From positions 1-64,000 of the forward strand of contig JACJZB010000005.1 of assembly GCA_020635815.1 (NCBI GenBank): a stretch of DNA of 64,000 nt, given 5' to 3'. This stretch comes from Flavobacteriales bacterium. Its GTDB lineage: Bacteria; Bacteroidota; Bacteroidia; Flavobacteriales_E; Vicingaceae. Below, piece after piece: positions 40,553 to 49,152 of this stretch; the stretch's first letter is position 1; each line of letters opens with the position of its first letter. A program made the translations under genes and the position numbers. The notes beneath the pieces were generated by a model. That model had not been told where the DNA came from. It worked only from the letters and a program-made list of their open reading frames with translations, and did no database searches.

Positions 40553-40678
40553 TTAGGCACGAACAGTTTTAGATGTATCAGCCTTTCCATAAGCAGGACA
40601 AGACTCGTGAGATTTACATGAAGAATAAACTAATGCTATTAAAAAAAGAGTAGCTGATGCGATTAAAACTTTTTTCAT
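40553..40678 (-). CDS. 41-residue putative lipoprotein
   Basis: Reads MKKVLIASATLFLIALVYSS then CKSHESCPAYGKADTSKTVRA: a basic N-terminus, a hydrophobic core and a Cys at 21 after VYSS that fits a loose Bacteroidota lipobox. The CPAYG block is typical of a tiny lipoprotein group I have seen in this phylum. It is too short for usual gene callers. It ends 6 nt before the ytxJ start, so it is probably co-transcribed. Confidence 0.65.
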   Translation of the reverse strand: MKKVLIASATLFLIALVYSSCKSHESCPAYGKADTSKTVRA

Positions 40679-40827
40679 TCCTGTGTGGGTATAATTTGTT
40701 AGTAAAAACCAAAAATAATAAATAATAATCATTTAAGACTAATTTATTTATTCACAGTTACTTTATTTTAACAACTCTACTCTTGTTTGTTAAGTAAATA
40801 TGTACTCTTTCTTCGTTTAATTTTAGT

Positions 40828-40835
40828 TATTTTTG
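40828..40835 (+). promoter_or_regulatory. -7 box next to the ung start
   Basis: TATTTTTG, exact TAnnTTTG, ending 6 nt before ATG 40842; it supports that start over the in-frame TTG at 40833, which overlaps the box. Confidence 0.4.
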
Positions 40836-40841
40836 AAATTG

Positions 40842-41525
40842 ATGCAAGTAGTAAACCCTAAAATAGAAGAAAGCTGGAAAAATGTTCTGCAAAATGAATT
40901 TGCAAGTAAATATTTTATAAAATTAAAATCCACTTTAATTACCGAACAGAAAAATTACACGATATATCCGCCTAACAAAGATATCTTCACAGCCTTTAAT
41001 ACTACTCCCTTTACTGAAGTAAAAGTGGTAATTATTGGACAAGACCCCTACCATGGTAAAGGTCAAGCTCATGGATTGTCATTTTCAGTGCAAAATGGAA
41101 TTAAATTTCCTCCATCATTAGAAAACATTTTTAAAGAGTTGAATACAGATTTGAATATTCCAACTCCAACAAATGGAAATTTAAGTTTTTGGGCAAAGCA
41201 AGGAGTGCTTTTATTAAATGCGAGTTTAACCGTAAGAGAAGGCGACCCTAATTCACATCAAAATATTGGTTGGCAAAAATTTACTGATGCTGCTATACAA
41301 CAGCTTTCTGAACAAAGAGAAGGTATTATTTTTTTATTATGGGGAGGATTTGCAAAGAAAAAAGGAGCTAAAATTGACCAAAAAAAGCATCATATTTTAA
41401 CTACTGGACATCCATCACCACTCAGTGCAAATAGAGGCTATTGGTTTGGTAACAAACATTTTAGCAAAACCAACGAATTGTTAGTTGCTATGGGAAAAAG
41501 TCCAATTGATTGGCGTGTAGAATAA
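40842..41525 (+). CDS. ung: Uracil-DNA glycosylase
   Basis: Removes uracil from DNA to begin base-excision repair. 227 residues from ATG 40842. Family-1 motifs are complete: GQDPYHGKGQAHGLSFSV (catalytic Asp and His), LLLNASLTVREGDPNSH and HPSPLSANRGYWFGNKHFS (minor-groove Leu loop). A frame extension to a TTG at 40833 is not needed. Start at a short leader behind the -7 box. Confidence 0.97.
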   Translation: MQVVNPKIEESWKNVLQNEFASKYFIKLKSTLITEQKNYTIYPPNKDIFTAFNTTPFTEVKVVIIGQDPYHGKGQAHGLSFSVQNGIKFPPSLENIFKELNTDLNIPTPTNGNLSFWAKQGVLLLNASLTVREGDPNSHQNIGWQKFTDAAIQQLSEQREGIIFLLWGGFAKKKGAKIDQKKHHILTTGHPSPLSANRGYWFGNKHFSKTNELLVAMGKSPIDWRVE

Positions 41526-41557
41526 TCTCTTATCTTTAAGCGTTGTACTATACAATT

Positions 41558-43288
41558 TTGGCTAAACTCAATTTCATATTATTTATACTATTTTTTGGTG
41601 CTGCTCAACTTTTTGCTCAAAAAATTGAACTAAAGGTTATTTTTAATGACACCACATTAAAGCCTTCTAAAATTATAAGTTACAACAAGTTCATTGAACA
41701 ATCAGCAGTAAAATCAGAATTTTCAACTATAATCAACCAACTAAACAGCCAAGCTTATTTAACTGCAACTATTGATAGTATTATTGTTGACTCTACAATT
41801 TTTAAAGTTTATTTACATTTAGGAAAACAATACAAATGGACGTATTTAACAACAACAAATATTGACGAAGAAGTTTTAAGCAAAGTTGGGTTTCGTGATA
41901 GGTTATTTATGAATCGACCTTTTAACGACAAGCAACTTTATTCTTTTTATGAGAAGATTATTACACATTATGAAAACAATGGATTCCCATTTGCTTCCTT
42001 AAACATAGATAGTTTAGGAATTTTTAACAATACAATCTCTGCAAATCTTAATCTTTCAAAAAATAAATTTTGCTTGGTAGATAGCGTTAAAATTGTTGGT
42101 ACAGCAACCATTTCTGATAGATACATTCATAACTATATTCGTATAAAAAATGGCGATTATTACAATGAAACCTTAATAAAAAATATAAGTAATCGAATTA
42201 AAGAACTTCCTTTTGTGGAGGAAGAACTCCCATTTAAAGTAACTTTTACAGAACATAAAAATGAACTTTTACTCAACCTTAAAAAGAAAAAAGCCAGTCG
42301 TTTTAATGGAGTTTTAGGTATTCAACCGGACAATAACACTGGAGAAATACGTTTTACTGGTGATGTAAAACTAAACCTTTTAAACTCGTTTAAAAAAGGA
42401 GAGGAAATTGATTTTAATTGGAGATCTATCCAAAAAAATACGCAAGATTTAAAAGCAAAATTTAGTTATCCCTTTTTGTTTAATACTCCTTTTGGATTTG
42501 ATTTCAACTTTAAATTATATAAAAAAGATACCACTTTTATTGATGTCTTTAATAAAGTTGGAATTAGATATATTTTAAAAGGTAACAATTACATGAGTGT
42601 GTTTTTTCAAAACAAATCTTCATCCTTATTATCTACTGCGGGCTTTGAATCTCTTACCGTTTTACCCAACTATGCCGATATTTCTACTCAGCTTTATGGA
42701 ATTAGTTTTTATTATGCAAAACTAGATTATCGCTTAAACCCTAGAAAAGGTTATGAAATTGATACTGAAGGAGCTATTGGTACAAAAAACATTAACAAGA
42801 ACTCCGCTTTAAATGAAATTTTATACAGTGATATTAAACTCAAATCCACACTTTATAATTTGAACATGAACGCTAGTATTTATTTCCCAATTAAAAGTAG
42901 AAGCGTGATTAAAATAGGCATACAAAATGGCTTAACTTACAACGATAATTTGTTTGAAAATGAACTTTTAAGAATTGGTGGACTTTTTACGCTTAGAGGT
43001 TTTGATGAGGAATCTATTTACACCTCTTCTTATACTATTCAAACAATAGAATATCGTTTTATTTTAGAGCAAAATTCTTACCTCTATTTATTTGCTGATG
43101 GAGCTTATTATGAGAACCGAAAAATTAACACTAATCTATCGGATACACCATTTGGCGTTGGGGCAGGAATGAGTTTTGAAACAAAAGCTGGTATTTTCTC
43201 GATTAGCTATGCTTTAGGGAAACAATTCGACAATCCTATCTTGTTTAAGAATGCAAAAGTTCACTTTGGCTTTGTGAACTACTTTTAA
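41558..43288 (+). CDS. Omp85/BamA-TamA-like surface antigen
   Basis: About 576 residues. No ATG precedes the signal peptide; TTG 41558 gives MAKLNFILFILFFGAAQLFA then QK, a good signal, while TTG 41543 adds five residues. After it come POTRA-like repeats (about 100-230; YNETLIKNISNRIKELPFVE) and a C-terminal Omp85 barrel with GGLFTLRGFDEESI (LRGF lid motif) and the barrel end HFGFVNYF. Family members insert or export outer-membrane proteins; this short one is nearer TamA/two-partner types than BamA. Follows ung by 32 nt. Confidence 0.82.
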   Translation: MAKLNFILFILFFGAAQLFAQKIELKVIFNDTTLKPSKIISYNKFIEQSAVKSEFSTIINQLNSQAYLTATIDSIIVDSTIFKVYLHLGKQYKWTYLTTTNIDEEVLSKVGFRDRLFMNRPFNDKQLYSFYEKIITHYENNGFPFASLNIDSLGIFNNTISANLNLSKNKFCLVDSVKIVGTATISDRYIHNYIRIKNGDYYNETLIKNISNRIKELPFVEEELPFKVTFTEHKNELLLNLKKKKASRFNGVLGIQPDNNTGEIRFTGDVKLNLLNSFKKGEEIDFNWRSIQKNTQDLKAKFSYPFLFNTPFGFDFNFKLYKKDTTFIDVFNKVGIRYILKGNNYMSVFFQNKSSSLLSTAGFESLTVLPNYADISTQLYGISFYYAKLDYRLNPRKGYEIDTEGAIGTKNINKNSALNEILYSDIKLKSTLYNLNMNASIYFPIKSRSVIKIGIQNGLTYNDNLFENELLRIGGLFTLRGFDEESIYTSSYTIQTIEYRFILEQNSYLYLFADGAYYENRKINTNLSDTPFGVGAGMSFETKAGIFSISYALGKQFDNPILFKNAKVHFGFVNYF

Positions 43289-43342
43289 ATGTCGCCATCC
43301 TGATAATTATCGGAATTACGAGGTCTTTTAGGCATAATGAGA

Positions 43343-43397
43343 GATACCGGAACTAGTCCGGCAACTTTACCCATTCGTCCCCGCACTTGTTGCGGGG
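43343..43397. repeat. Palindromic repeats on the left of the GIY-YIG gene
   Basis: CCGGAACTAGTCCGG with CAAC after it at 43347-43365, followed by a GC-rich hairpin CCCCGCA-CTTGT-TGCGGGG (43379-43397). The first is duplicated on the other side of the gene at 43759-43775. Confidence 0.85.
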
Positions 43398-43411
43398 TCT
43401 CATATTAAGTA

Positions 43412-43705
43412 TTAATCATACCATTCTTTAGATAAATCATCCCAATTAAAATTATTTTCATTAATTAGATTTTCTTTCCAAACTCGCTTGTATTTTTTTA
43501 ATTGTTTTTCTCGATTAAAGGCATCATCAATATTTTCATATTCTTCAAAATAAATTAACTTATTACAGTTATATTTTGAGGTAAAACTATGAGGATTTAT
43601 TTTCCTTTTATGATCACTTACTCTTCTTACCAAATCATCTGTAAACCCAGTATATAATACTGTATTGTACTTGTTAGTTAACATATATACATAATAAGTT
43701 TTCAT
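43412..43705 (-). CDS. GIY-YIG endonuclease-domain protein (YhbQ/UPF0213-like)
   Basis: 97 residues consisting of one GIY-YIG domain: YYVYMLTNKYNTVLYTGFTD (GIY and YTG elements), the catalytic Arg in DLVRRVSDH, and the Glu of YFEEYENIDDAFNREKQLK. Small lone GIY-YIG proteins are widespread and poorly understood; some nick or cleave structured DNA. Here it is flanked on both sides by the same CCGGAACTAGTCCGG palindrome, an arrangement reminiscent of REP-associated transposase units. No homing-endonuclease host gene is visible. Confidence 0.92.
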   Translation of the reverse strand: MKTYYVYMLTNKYNTVLYTGFTDDLVRRVSDHKRKINPHSFTSKYNCNKLIYFEEYENIDDAFNREKQLKKYKRVWKENLINENNFNWDDLSKEWYD

Positions 43706-43757
43706 ACTATTAAAAGTACATTTTTTTAGGTATAGTCTCTGTCATTAATATAAAAGA

Positions 43758-43776
43758 TGCCGGAACTAGTCCGGCA
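43758..43776. repeat. Palindromic repeat on the right of the GIY-YIG gene
   Basis: TGCCGGAACTAGTCCGGCA: 7-bp stem around ACTAG, the same 15-nt core as at 43347-43361. Confidence 0.85.
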
Positions 43777-43802
43777 ACAAGTATAGCAACTATATAAATT
43801 AT

Positions 43803-43810
43803 TACCTTTG
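43803..43810 (+). promoter_or_regulatory. -7 box of the 2OG-oxygenase gene
   Basis: TACCTTTG, exact TAnnTTTG, ending 23 nt before the ATG at 43834. Confidence 0.45.
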
Positions 43811-43833
43811 TTAGCTTGTAAATAATCGTATTA

Positions 43834-44655
43834 ATGAAAAACGTAATAAATCCAATATACTTAGATGAGGCAAAGGTGCTTCAACTTAAACACGATTTTG
43901 AGAATGGTAAGCCCTGTAAACATGTGGTTTTACCAAATTTTTTAGATGAAGAATTTGCAACTTCATTGTATGAGAATTTTCCTAAAATGGATATTCTTAA
44001 CGTTAAACGTAAAAGTTTAAATGAGAATAAAAATGAAGATTACCATTTCGAACGTTTTCATCCTGACTTTACGATTATTAGAGATGCTTTAGCTCATCCT
44101 GATTTTATTAAAAATATAGAAACCATAACTGGCTTGAAGGACTTGGTAACATCAAACGATGCGTTAGGAGCTGGTGTCCATCAAGGTGCTAACGGGAGCT
44201 ATGTTGATGTTCATATAGACTCTAACTACAACCCCATGGAAGACCTTTGGAGAAGATTAAACTTCTTAATCTATTTAAACAAAGAATGGAAACCGGAGTA
44301 TGGTGGAAGTTTAGAATTATGGGATCAGAAAATGACAAAATGTGAAGCCACTATTCCTTGCGATTGGAACCGAGCTGTTATATTTTTAACTGACGAAACA
44401 ACTCCTCATGGGTATGGTAAAATAACAATTCCTGAAGGAGAAACACGTAAATCATTTTACACTTACTACTCTACAAAACCCGAAAAAGGATTTAAGTATG
44501 TAGATTCACATTTTAAAGCGAGACCTGATGATGCTCTAGGTAAGAAAGTAGCTACTTCTATAAAAGAACCGCTAAAATTAAACATCAAGCGAATATTAAA
44601 AAAACTAGGAATCACTTCTTTAGATTTCCAAGATAAAAACAAGAAAAAGTTTTAG
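43834..44655 (+). CDS. 2-oxoglutarate/Fe(II)-dependent oxygenase
   Basis: 273 residues with the double-stranded beta-helix metal triad: HxD at His127/Asp129 (VDVHIDSN), distal His192 (TPHGYG) and the 2OG-binding Arg205 (TRKSFYTYYST). It resembles the prolyl-hydroxylase-like group (Rps23/Tpa1-type and bacterial homologs) that modifies proteins or glycans, but the substrate is not predictable. Cytoplasmic, no signal peptide. It precedes an ABC exporter; the spacer has a degenerate GGAAGAT-type repeat. Confidence 0.85.
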   Translation: MKNVINPIYLDEAKVLQLKHDFENGKPCKHVVLPNFLDEEFATSLYENFPKMDILNVKRKSLNENKNEDYHFERFHPDFTIIRDALAHPDFIKNIETITGLKDLVTSNDALGAGVHQGANGSYVDVHIDSNYNPMEDLWRRLNFLIYLNKEWKPEYGGSLELWDQKMTKCEATIPCDWNRAVIFLTDETTPHGYGKITIPEGETRKSFYTYYSTKPEKGFKYVDSHFKARPDDALGKKVATSIKEPLKLNIKRILKKLGITSLDFQDKNKKKF

Positions 44656-44734
44656 AGAGCTTTGAAGTGGGAAGATCGATGATGGAAGTTGGATGAAGGA
44701 ACTGAGTATAAAGAATATTAAATATAAAAAATAA

Positions 44735-46519
44735 ATGGCAAGAAAAGATAGACCAAAATTTTCAAAAGAATCGACAAGAAAAGCATTACGCGTATTTCAA
44801 TTTATAAAGCCATTTAAAATTACATTTGGTTTTGGAATGATAATATTATTGTTCTCTACAGTTGCTACATTAGCTTTTCCTAGAATATTAGGAAACTTAA
44901 TGGATGCCGTTAAAAGCTCTGCTGATGCAGAAGTAAAGTATTTTATACAAGTTTTAATCGGATTGTTTTTTGTTATAGGTTTTTCAGCCTTTTTAAGAAT
45001 TTATTTATTTGGAATAGTTGCCCACAAATCGTTAGCCTTACTAAAAACAAAAACCTACCAACATTTAATTTCTTCACCAATGAGTTTCTTTTCTCAAAAA
45101 AGAGTTGGAGAATTAAGCAGTAGAATTAGTGCCGATGTTTCTCTTTTACAAGAAACATTTACCATTACGATTGCCGAAATTATTCGTCAGTTAATTACAA
45201 TTCCTGTAGGTTTATTTTTTCTTGTTTACATTTCTGGACGATTAACAGTTTTTATTGTTGCCTTAATTCCAATTATCGCTTTAATTGGTGTTTTCTTTGG
45301 TAAATTCATTAAAAAACTTTCTGTTATTGCACAAGACGACATTACAGAATCGAACAAAGTAGTAGATGAAACTTTACACGGTATTGCAAGTGTGAAAGCT
45401 TATGCAAATGAATTTTTTGAAATTTTACGCTACAACAAAAGCATCGACCAATCGGTAGCAACATCTATAAAAAGAGCGAAATGGAGAGGGATGTTTATTG
45501 GTTTAATAATGTTTGTTGCTGGTTCTGGTTTAATGGCTATAATTTGGTACGGTTTACACATGGTTGCTATTAATGAACTTAATCCAAACGAAGGAATTAC
45601 CATTGGAGAATTGTTACAGTTTGCTTTGTATGCTGCGTTTATAGGCGTTTCATTTGGTGGTACTGCCGATTTATTTTCGCAACTACAAAAAGCAATTGGA
45701 GCAACTGAAAGCTTAATGGATATTTTAGAAGAAAAAACAGAAGATATCGCACTTATAAAATCGAATACCATTAAAATTGAAGGTAATTTAAGCTTTAACA
45801 ACGTGAGTTTTTCTTACCCGTCAAGAAGAGATATTGAAGTAATTAGAGATATTTCATTTTCGGTAGAGCATGGAAAACAAATTGCTTTTGTTGGACCAAG
45901 TGGTGCTGGGAAATCGACTATCGCAGCTTTAATTTTTGGTTTTTACAAACCTACCGAAGGAGCTATAACCATTGATGGTAAAGATTTTAACGATTATCAT
46001 TTATCTGAAATAAGAAGCCAAATGGCGTTAGTGCCACAGGAGGTAATGTTGTTTGGTGGAACCATAAAAGAAAACATTGAATATGGTAAACCAGGTGCAA
46101 CTGACGAAGAAATTTTTGCTGCTGCTAAACAAGCCAATGCTTTAGAGTTTGTAGAAAGTTTCCCTGAGAAATTTGAAACCATAGTTGGTGATAGAGGGAT
46201 ACAATTGAGTGGGGGGCAAAAACAACGAATAGCTATTGCTAGAGCAATTTTAAGAGACCCTTCTATTTTGGTGCTAGATGAAGCAACAAGTGCTTTAGAT
46301 AGCGAAAGTGAAAGACTAGTACAAGAAGCCTTAGAACGCTTAATGAAAGGGCGTACTTCTATTGTAATTGCTCACCGATTAAGTACCATTAAAAATGCTG
46401 ATAAAATATTGGTATTAGAAAATGGTAAGATTAAAGAAACAGGGACTCACGAAGAGCTGATTAAAAAAGAAAACGGGATTTACAAAAACTTGAGTAATAT
46501 ACAGTTAATGGCGGTATAG
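44735..46519 (+). CDS. MsbA-like ABC exporter (fused TMD-NBD)
   Basis: 594-residue half-transporter: six-helix type I exporter domain (about 25-325) and nucleotide-binding domain (about 345-590) with Walker A GPSGAGKST (near 388), signature LSGGQKQR, Walker B ILVLDEATSAL and H-loop AHRLSTI. It works as a homodimer in the inner membrane; lipid A-type lipids or drugs are the usual substrates, and MsbA-like function is possible since hldD shows that LPS-core synthesis exists. Substrate not proven. Confidence 0.92.
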   Translation: MARKDRPKFSKESTRKALRVFQFIKPFKITFGFGMIILLFSTVATLAFPRILGNLMDAVKSSADAEVKYFIQVLIGLFFVIGFSAFLRIYLFGIVAHKSLALLKTKTYQHLISSPMSFFSQKRVGELSSRISADVSLLQETFTITIAEIIRQLITIPVGLFFLVYISGRLTVFIVALIPIIALIGVFFGKFIKKLSVIAQDDITESNKVVDETLHGIASVKAYANEFFEILRYNKSIDQSVATSIKRAKWRGMFIGLIMFVAGSGLMAIIWYGLHMVAINELNPNEGITIGELLQFALYAAFIGVSFGGTADLFSQLQKAIGATESLMDILEEKTEDIALIKSNTIKIEGNLSFNNVSFSYPSRRDIEVIRDISFSVEHGKQIAFVGPSGAGKSTIAALIFGFYKPTEGAITIDGKDFNDYHLSEIRSQMALVPQEVMLFGGTIKENIEYGKPGATDEEIFAAAKQANALEFVESFPEKFETIVGDRGIQLSGGQKQRIAIARAILRDPSILVLDEATSALDSESERLVQEALERLMKGRTSIVIAHRLSTIKNADKILVLENGKIKETGTHEELIKKENGIYKNLSNIQLMAV

Positions 46520-46549
46520 AAATGTAGCCTTATTAAAAAGATAATCTAT

Positions 46550-47731
46550 ATGAAATTTAAAGTATTCCTTGCTCAGTTTTTCATATTATTTATTTGTGTT
46601 AAACTTAATGCACAAATAGAAAATGAAATAAAATCTTTTACTGATAGCACCGAAGTTATTGTTAACAATGGTCGTAAAATGATTGTACGCTCTATCATAA
46701 ACAATGAGAATGTAAAATCTATTGAGATATACAATTATTTACAAAACACTGTTATGGGTAAAGGGTATGCTGCTTTTTATTATAGCGAAGAATTAAATAT
46801 AAATTTATTACTTTCTAATTGGGCAGAATGGGTAAATAAAGCTAAGCAATACAATAAATATTCAAATGCATTTTGTCACCCTAACGCTTATCCAATATCT
46901 CCTATAATATTTGATGAGTTAAGAAAAAAGAATGATTCAATTGTAGACTTATTGGAAAATTCATCTTTGAATAATGAAGATAAACTTATCATCAAAATTT
47001 ATTTACATTACTTAAAAATAGGAAGACCTGACGATTTATATTCTAAAATGCTAGCTGAATTTAATAAAGAATACCCTATAACTAGCTATGCGGATTTTTT
47101 AAAATTATATATGCCTCACAAAACCACTAAAACTTCGTTAGCCTTTTCAGCTGGAACTAGAGCTTTATTTTTAACAGAAAACTTAAATGAACAATTCAAT
47201 CCCGAATTTGGCTTCTTTATGTCTTTTAACTTAAATATAAATAGAGTATTTTCTTCATTATATTTTACTGGAGGCAATTTATATTTAAATCCCCCTTTTT
47301 CTACTTATAATGGAACTGATACACTTAATTTCAACAAAAACGAACGGTTTTCATCGTTTCAAGGTGGAGTTTATCTAGGTTACTTTCTTGTTAGAAGCAA
47401 TAGATTTCATATTGCTCCTTATTTAAACTTATCTGGTGGTTATCTTGAGAGTACTAAGTTTAACTCTAATAATAACAATGATGATGACGGTGACATAAAA
47501 ATTTACAGCAGCTTTATTTATGGAGCAGGTATTCATACAGAAGTAAAAATATGGGAATTCAAAAGTAAAAATCAGAGCCCATATTACTATTGGGGGTATG
47601 AAGCTTTTAATAACCATATTAGTTTAAAATTAGATTCAGGATTTGATTTTATAGCTAATTCAGACAATAAATATAAAGGCAACATCGGCTATTTTAACTT
47701 AGGATTAGTATGGGGGTTTGGTATTTATTAG
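46550..47731 (+). CDS. Secreted protein with probable outer-membrane barrel
   Basis: 393 residues: signal peptide (about 1-22, ending LNAQ), a helical polar first half (about 25-195) and a beta-strand-rich second half (about 200-393; YLGYFLVRSNRFHIAPYLNL and the end FNLGLVWGFGIY) like an outer-membrane barrel. An Asn/Asp run (NSNNNNDDDGD, near 307-316) fits a surface loop. No family recognised. It lies 30 nt after the ABC exporter gene and may be co-transcribed. Confidence 0.7.
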   Translation: MKFKVFLAQFFILFICVKLNAQIENEIKSFTDSTEVIVNNGRKMIVRSIINNENVKSIEIYNYLQNTVMGKGYAAFYYSEELNINLLLSNWAEWVNKAKQYNKYSNAFCHPNAYPISPIIFDELRKKNDSIVDLLENSSLNNEDKLIIKIYLHYLKIGRPDDLYSKMLAEFNKEYPITSYADFLKLYMPHKTTKTSLAFSAGTRALFLTENLNEQFNPEFGFFMSFNLNINRVFSSLYFTGGNLYLNPPFSTYNGTDTLNFNKNERFSSFQGGVYLGYFLVRSNRFHIAPYLNLSGGYLESTKFNSNNNNDDDGDIKIYSSFIYGAGIHTEVKIWEFKSKNQSPYYYWGYEAFNNHISLKLDSGFDFIANSDNKYKGNIGYFNLGLVWGFGIY

Positions 47732-48071
47732 TTCATTAATCGCATTACAAACAAACAGAAGTAGTTTTTTGAACTATTTTTTTGTTAATAGATTTCTCAT
47801 TTCGCAAGGAAATACGTACCGATCGGCATCGTCATTGCGGAATTTCGCAACAAAGCGAAATATCCGCAATCTCAAAACAAACTCTTATAAAAAAAAGACC
47901 ATTCTGAAGAATGTTTTACCAATTCGACTTTAAGAGAATTTTAGTAAAACGACATGAAGGATCTTATTAAAATAAAAAGATTCTTCACTTTATTTTATTG
48001 TCATGCTAAAGCATGAATAAAATTTCGTTCAGAATGACAAACTAGGAAAAACAGAATGATGTAAAAGAAAA
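47732..48071. repeat. Repeat-filled 340-bp spacer before moxR
   Basis: Holds, in order: an ATTGCGGA / TCCGCAAT hairpin (47834-47870, with inner stem TTTCGC / GCGAAA); a CATTCT / AGAATG palindrome (47903-47916) with a GTTTTAC / GTAAAAC stem; a TCATGC / GCATGA hairpin (near 48001-48016); and a terminal TTTCGTTCAGAATGACA arm that matches the end of the fold-back element at 24241-24377. No gene. Confidence 0.75.
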
Positions 48072-49043
48072 TTAAAGTAACCCTTCAATAATCTTTTCAA
48101 TAGAAAATCCATCCGCTTCAGCTTTGTAATTACGTACAATACGGTGTCGTAAAATAGGCTCTGCAACAGCTTTTACATCTTCAATATCTGGAGCGTATTT
48201 ACCATTAATAGCAGCATGGCATTTTGCTCCAATTACCAAATATTGCGAAGCTCTTGGTCCTGCACCCCAACTTAAATAATTGTTTACATTTTCAGTCGCA
48301 AACTCACTTCCTGCACGAGTACTTGTTGCCAACTTAACGGCATACTCAATAACATTATCGGTTACAGGCATTTTACGGATTAAATTCTGAAAAAATACAA
48401 TTTCTTCAGCATTCATAATGTGGTTTAATTCCACATGATTATCTGTAGTCGTACTTTTTACAATTGCTAATTCCTCAACATATTTTGGGTAATCTACCCA
48501 AATGTTAAACATAAAACGGTCTAACTGGGCTTCTGGCAAAGGGTAAGTTCCTTCCTGTTCTATTGGGTTTTGTGTTGCCAACACAAAAAATGGATTATCT
48601 AATTTATATTGATGTCCAGCTGCTGTAACCGTTTTCTCTTGCATGGCTTCTAGTAAAGCTGCTTGTGTTTTAGGTGGTGTACGGTTAATCTCATCAGCCA
48701 AAATCATATTGGCAAAAATGGGTCCTTTAATAAATTTAAAGTTTTTGTTTTCGTCTAATATTTCAGAACCAATAATATCTGACGGCATTAAATCTGGTGT
48801 AAATTGAATACGATTAAAGCTCAATCCTAATGCATCAGAAATGGTGTTAATTAAAAGCGTTTTAGCTAAACCTGGAACACCAACCAACAAACAATGTCCA
48901 CGGCTAAAAACAGTAATTAATAAATTTTTAATTACCTCATCTTGCCCAACAATTACTTTCCCAATTTCTTTGGTTAGTAAATCGTATTTTTTTACAAAAG
49001 CATCAATTGCTTCTACATCGTTTTGGTAAGGAGATTCTGCCAT
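48072..49043 (-). CDS. MoxR-family AAA+ ATPase
   Basis: 323 residues of the AAA_3/MoxR type: Walker A GVPGLAKT (about 57-64), Walker B MILADEINR, TPPKTQAALLEAMQEK and the conserved ATQNPIEQEGTYPLPEAQLDRF. MoxR ATPases act as chaperones that mature metalloenzymes or vWA-domain proteins and are usually followed by DUF58 and vWA/Bat genes. None follow here: the 3' side is repeat sequence. It ends the surA-like gene group on the minus strand. Confidence 0.93.
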   Translation of the reverse strand: MAESPYQNDVEAIDAFVKKYDLLTKEIGKVIVGQDEVIKNLLITVFSRGHCLLVGVPGLAKTLLINTISDALGLSFNRIQFTPDLMPSDIIGSEILDENKNFKFIKGPIFANMILADEINRTPPKTQAALLEAMQEKTVTAAGHQYKLDNPFFVLATQNPIEQEGTYPLPEAQLDRFMFNIWVDYPKYVEELAIVKSTTTDNHVELNHIMNAEEIVFFQNLIRKMPVTDNVIEYAVKLATSTRAGSEFATENVNNYLSWGAGPRASQYLVIGAKCHAAINGKYAPDIEDVKAVAEPILRHRIVRNYKAEADGFSIEKIIEGLL

Positions 49044-49111
49044 AGTTTATTATCTTATCATCTAAAAGTACGAAAAAACTTATTTTTCATATCATTTCTG
49101 ATCTCTTCATT

Positions 49112-49137
49112 TACACTTCGACAGGCTCAGTGTGACA
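49112..49137 (-). repeat. CTGAGCCTGTCGAAG-family repeat upstream of moxR
   Basis: Plus strand ACACTTCGACAGGCTCAG then TGTGACAG; the reverse complement is the same core (CTGAGCCTGTCGAAG) that is translated inside aroC. Confidence 0.85.
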
Positions 49138-49152
49138 GAAGAGAACATTTTA

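Noticed and set aside
47718..47933. Small plus-strand gene in the moxR spacer
   Set aside because: It overlaps the end of the preceding gene and is made of palindromic repeat sequence with no family character.
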